Assembly (NCBI GenBank): GCA_963788325.1
Contig: CAWBGJ010000015.1
Coordinates: forward strand, 248,001-312,000
DNA from: Prado023 sp963788325
Lineage (GTDB): Bacteria > Actinomycetota > Actinomycetes > S36-B12 > CAIYMF01
Length of the DNA stretch: 64,000 nt
Direction of reading: 5' to 3'
Under the pieces are notes generated by a model that saw only the letters and a program-made list of their open reading frames with translations, made no database searches and was not told where the DNA came from. Within the stretch, counting starts at the first letter, position 1; each line of letters begins with the position of its first letter. The translations under genes and the position numbers were made by a program. This document shows positions 63,103 through 64,000 of this stretch, piece after piece.

Positions 63103-64000
63103 TCACGACCCGCCCAGGGCGACCACCAGCGAGCCGACATCGTCGGCGGACTCCAGCAGGGCCTGCACATGGGCCCGGGTCCCCCGCGTGGGGTCCGGGG
63201 TGGGGACGCGGACCAGCGCGGACCGACCGGGGACGTCGAACACCACCGAGTCCCAGGACGCCGCGGCGATGTGCTCGCCGAAGCGGCGGACGCACTCGCC
63301 TCGGAACCAGGCTCGGGTGTCCACCGGTGGGGCCCCGATCGCGGCCTCCACCTGCGCATCGGCGCTGATCCTCCGCAGGGACCCCCGCTGCTCGAGGCGC
63401 AGGGCCAGGCCCTTCTCGGGGCGGGTGTCTGCGTACTGCAGGTCGATGGCGGCCAACCGGGGCGCGGTCCAGGCCAGGTCATCGCGGGCACGGAACCCCT
63501 CGAGCAGGGCCAGCTTGGCCACCCAGTCCAGCCTGTCGGCCAGCGCACGGTGGTCCGCGGCCAGCCCGGCCAGCACCTCGGCCCACAGGTCCAGCACCTC
63601 GCGTGTCTGCGGGTCGACCCCGCCCGGCTGGCTCTCGGCGTGCACGCGCGCCGCGGCCAGGTAGCGCTCCTGGATGGCCAGCGCAGTCATCGGCGCCCGG
63701 CCCACGCATTCCAGCGGCTCGGCCAGGGTCAAGTCGTGGGAGACCCGGTGCATCGCGGTCACCGGGTGGGTCAGCACGATGCCCAGGCCCGGGCCGCCCG
63801 CCTCGATCATGGACAGGACCAGCGACGTGGCCCCCAGCTTGAGCAGGGTGGCGGTCTCCGAGAGATTCGCATCGCCGACGATCACGTGCAGCCTTCGCCA
63901 GAGCGCGGGGTCGGCGTGCGGCTCGTCACGGGTGTTGATGATCGGCCGCTTGAGCGTCGTCTCCAGGCCCACCTCGACCTCGAAGAAGTCCGCCCGGCTG
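63103..64000 (-). CDS. dop: Pup deamidase/depupylase Dop, 5' end outside window
   Basis: The C-terminal 299 residues of Dop, a PafA relative that deamidates Pup and removes it from substrates. Diagnostic: SRADFFEVEVGLETTLKRPIINTRDEPHADPALWRRLHVIVGDANLSE and LAWTAPRLAAIDLQYADTRPEKGLALRLEQ. Compared with PafA it lacks the VLCKDPF ending and finishes ESADDVGSLVVALGGS. It is about 90 nt upstream of pup, in the usual dop-pup-prcB-prcA order. The N-terminal catalytic part lies beyond the right edge. Confidence 0.93.
   Translation of the reverse strand, partial: SRADFFEVEVGLETTLKRPIINTRDEPHADPALWRRLHVIVGDANLSETATLLKLGATSLVLSMIEAGGPGLGIVLTHPVTAMHRVSHDLTLAEPLECVGRAPMTALAIQERYLAAARVHAESQPGGVDPQTREVLDLWAEVLAGLAADHRALADRLDWVAKLALLEGFRARDDLAWTAPRLAAIDLQYADTRPEKGLALRLEQRGSLRRISADAQVEAAIGAPPVDTRAWFRGECVRRFGEHIAAASWDSVVFDVPGRSALVRVPTPDPTRGTRAHVQALLESADDVGSLVVALGGS

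Overview
The window reads as a chromosome segment of a high-GC Actinomycetota (class Actinomycetia). It carries the Pup-proteasome locus (dop, pup, prcB, prcA, pafA, a fused pafBC) followed by tatA/tatC, a diacylglycerol kinase and the helicase helY. It also has a phosphatidylinositol-mannoside acyltransferase, polyprenol-phosphate mannose synthase, apolipoprotein N-acyltransferase, the RNA polymerase-binding protein RbpA, and the uppP - histidine phosphatase - DUF3090 - SCO1664 block. These sets and their order are shared with mycobacteria and streptomycetes. I cannot name a genus from sequence alone.

Layout. 1-7.2 kb: PatA-like acyltransferase (5' part), small membrane and secreted proteins, an alpha/beta hydrolase, an acyltransferase-3 protein and an FG-GAP propeller protein. 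7.4 kb: tRNA-Leu(GAG). 7.5-17.2 kb: housekeeping enzymes (NUDIX-like, M20 peptidase, aldo/keto reductase, UppP, CorA, histidine phosphatase, DUF3090, SCO1664, P-loop kinase, Sir2, epoxide-hydrolase-like). 17.3-19.9 kb: a four-gene Co/Ni ECF transporter behind a Nur-like operator. 20-24 kb: cold-shock protein with structured leader, membrane SGNH hydrolase, trypsin-like lipoprotein, glutamine amidotransferase-like protein. 24.2-26.6 kb: UvrA-like ABC protein. 26.6-29.9 kb: a mobile-type module (tyrosine recombinase, HTH protein, broken zinc-ribbon recombinase-like gene). 30-40.7 kb: YqeB-like, chromate transporter, subtilase, GDPD, RbpA, FxsA, Ppm1, Rieske, secreted protein, Lnt. 40.9-50.6 kb: a lysine-to-crotonyl-CoA catabolic cluster (kal, kamE, kamD, amidohydrolase, kdd, divergent kamA) with an Lrp/AsnC regulator, an acyl-CoA dehydrogenase and a 5'-3' exonuclease. 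50.7-64 kb: helY, DGK, tatC, tatA, pafBC, two FKBPs, pafA, prcA, prcB, pup and dop (3' part).

Working together: KamA, KamDE, Kdd and Kal cover all but one step of lysine fermentation, with the acyl-CoA dehydrogenase and Lrp-type regulator next door. The Kce step is not in the window. The pup/prc/paf genes form one tightly overlapped leftward operon.

Two patterns run through the whole window. First, many genes have a -10-like hexamer 6-8 nt before the start codon and no Shine-Dalgarno, which points to widespread leaderless transcription and helped choose starts. Second, at least twelve single-base reading-frame breaks hit otherwise well-conserved genes (prcB, pafA twice, kamD, lnt three times, chrA, a subtilase, a recombinase three times), several in G/C runs. 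Unpolished assembly indels are the likeliest cause for most of them, and coordinates of those genes are given for the restored product.
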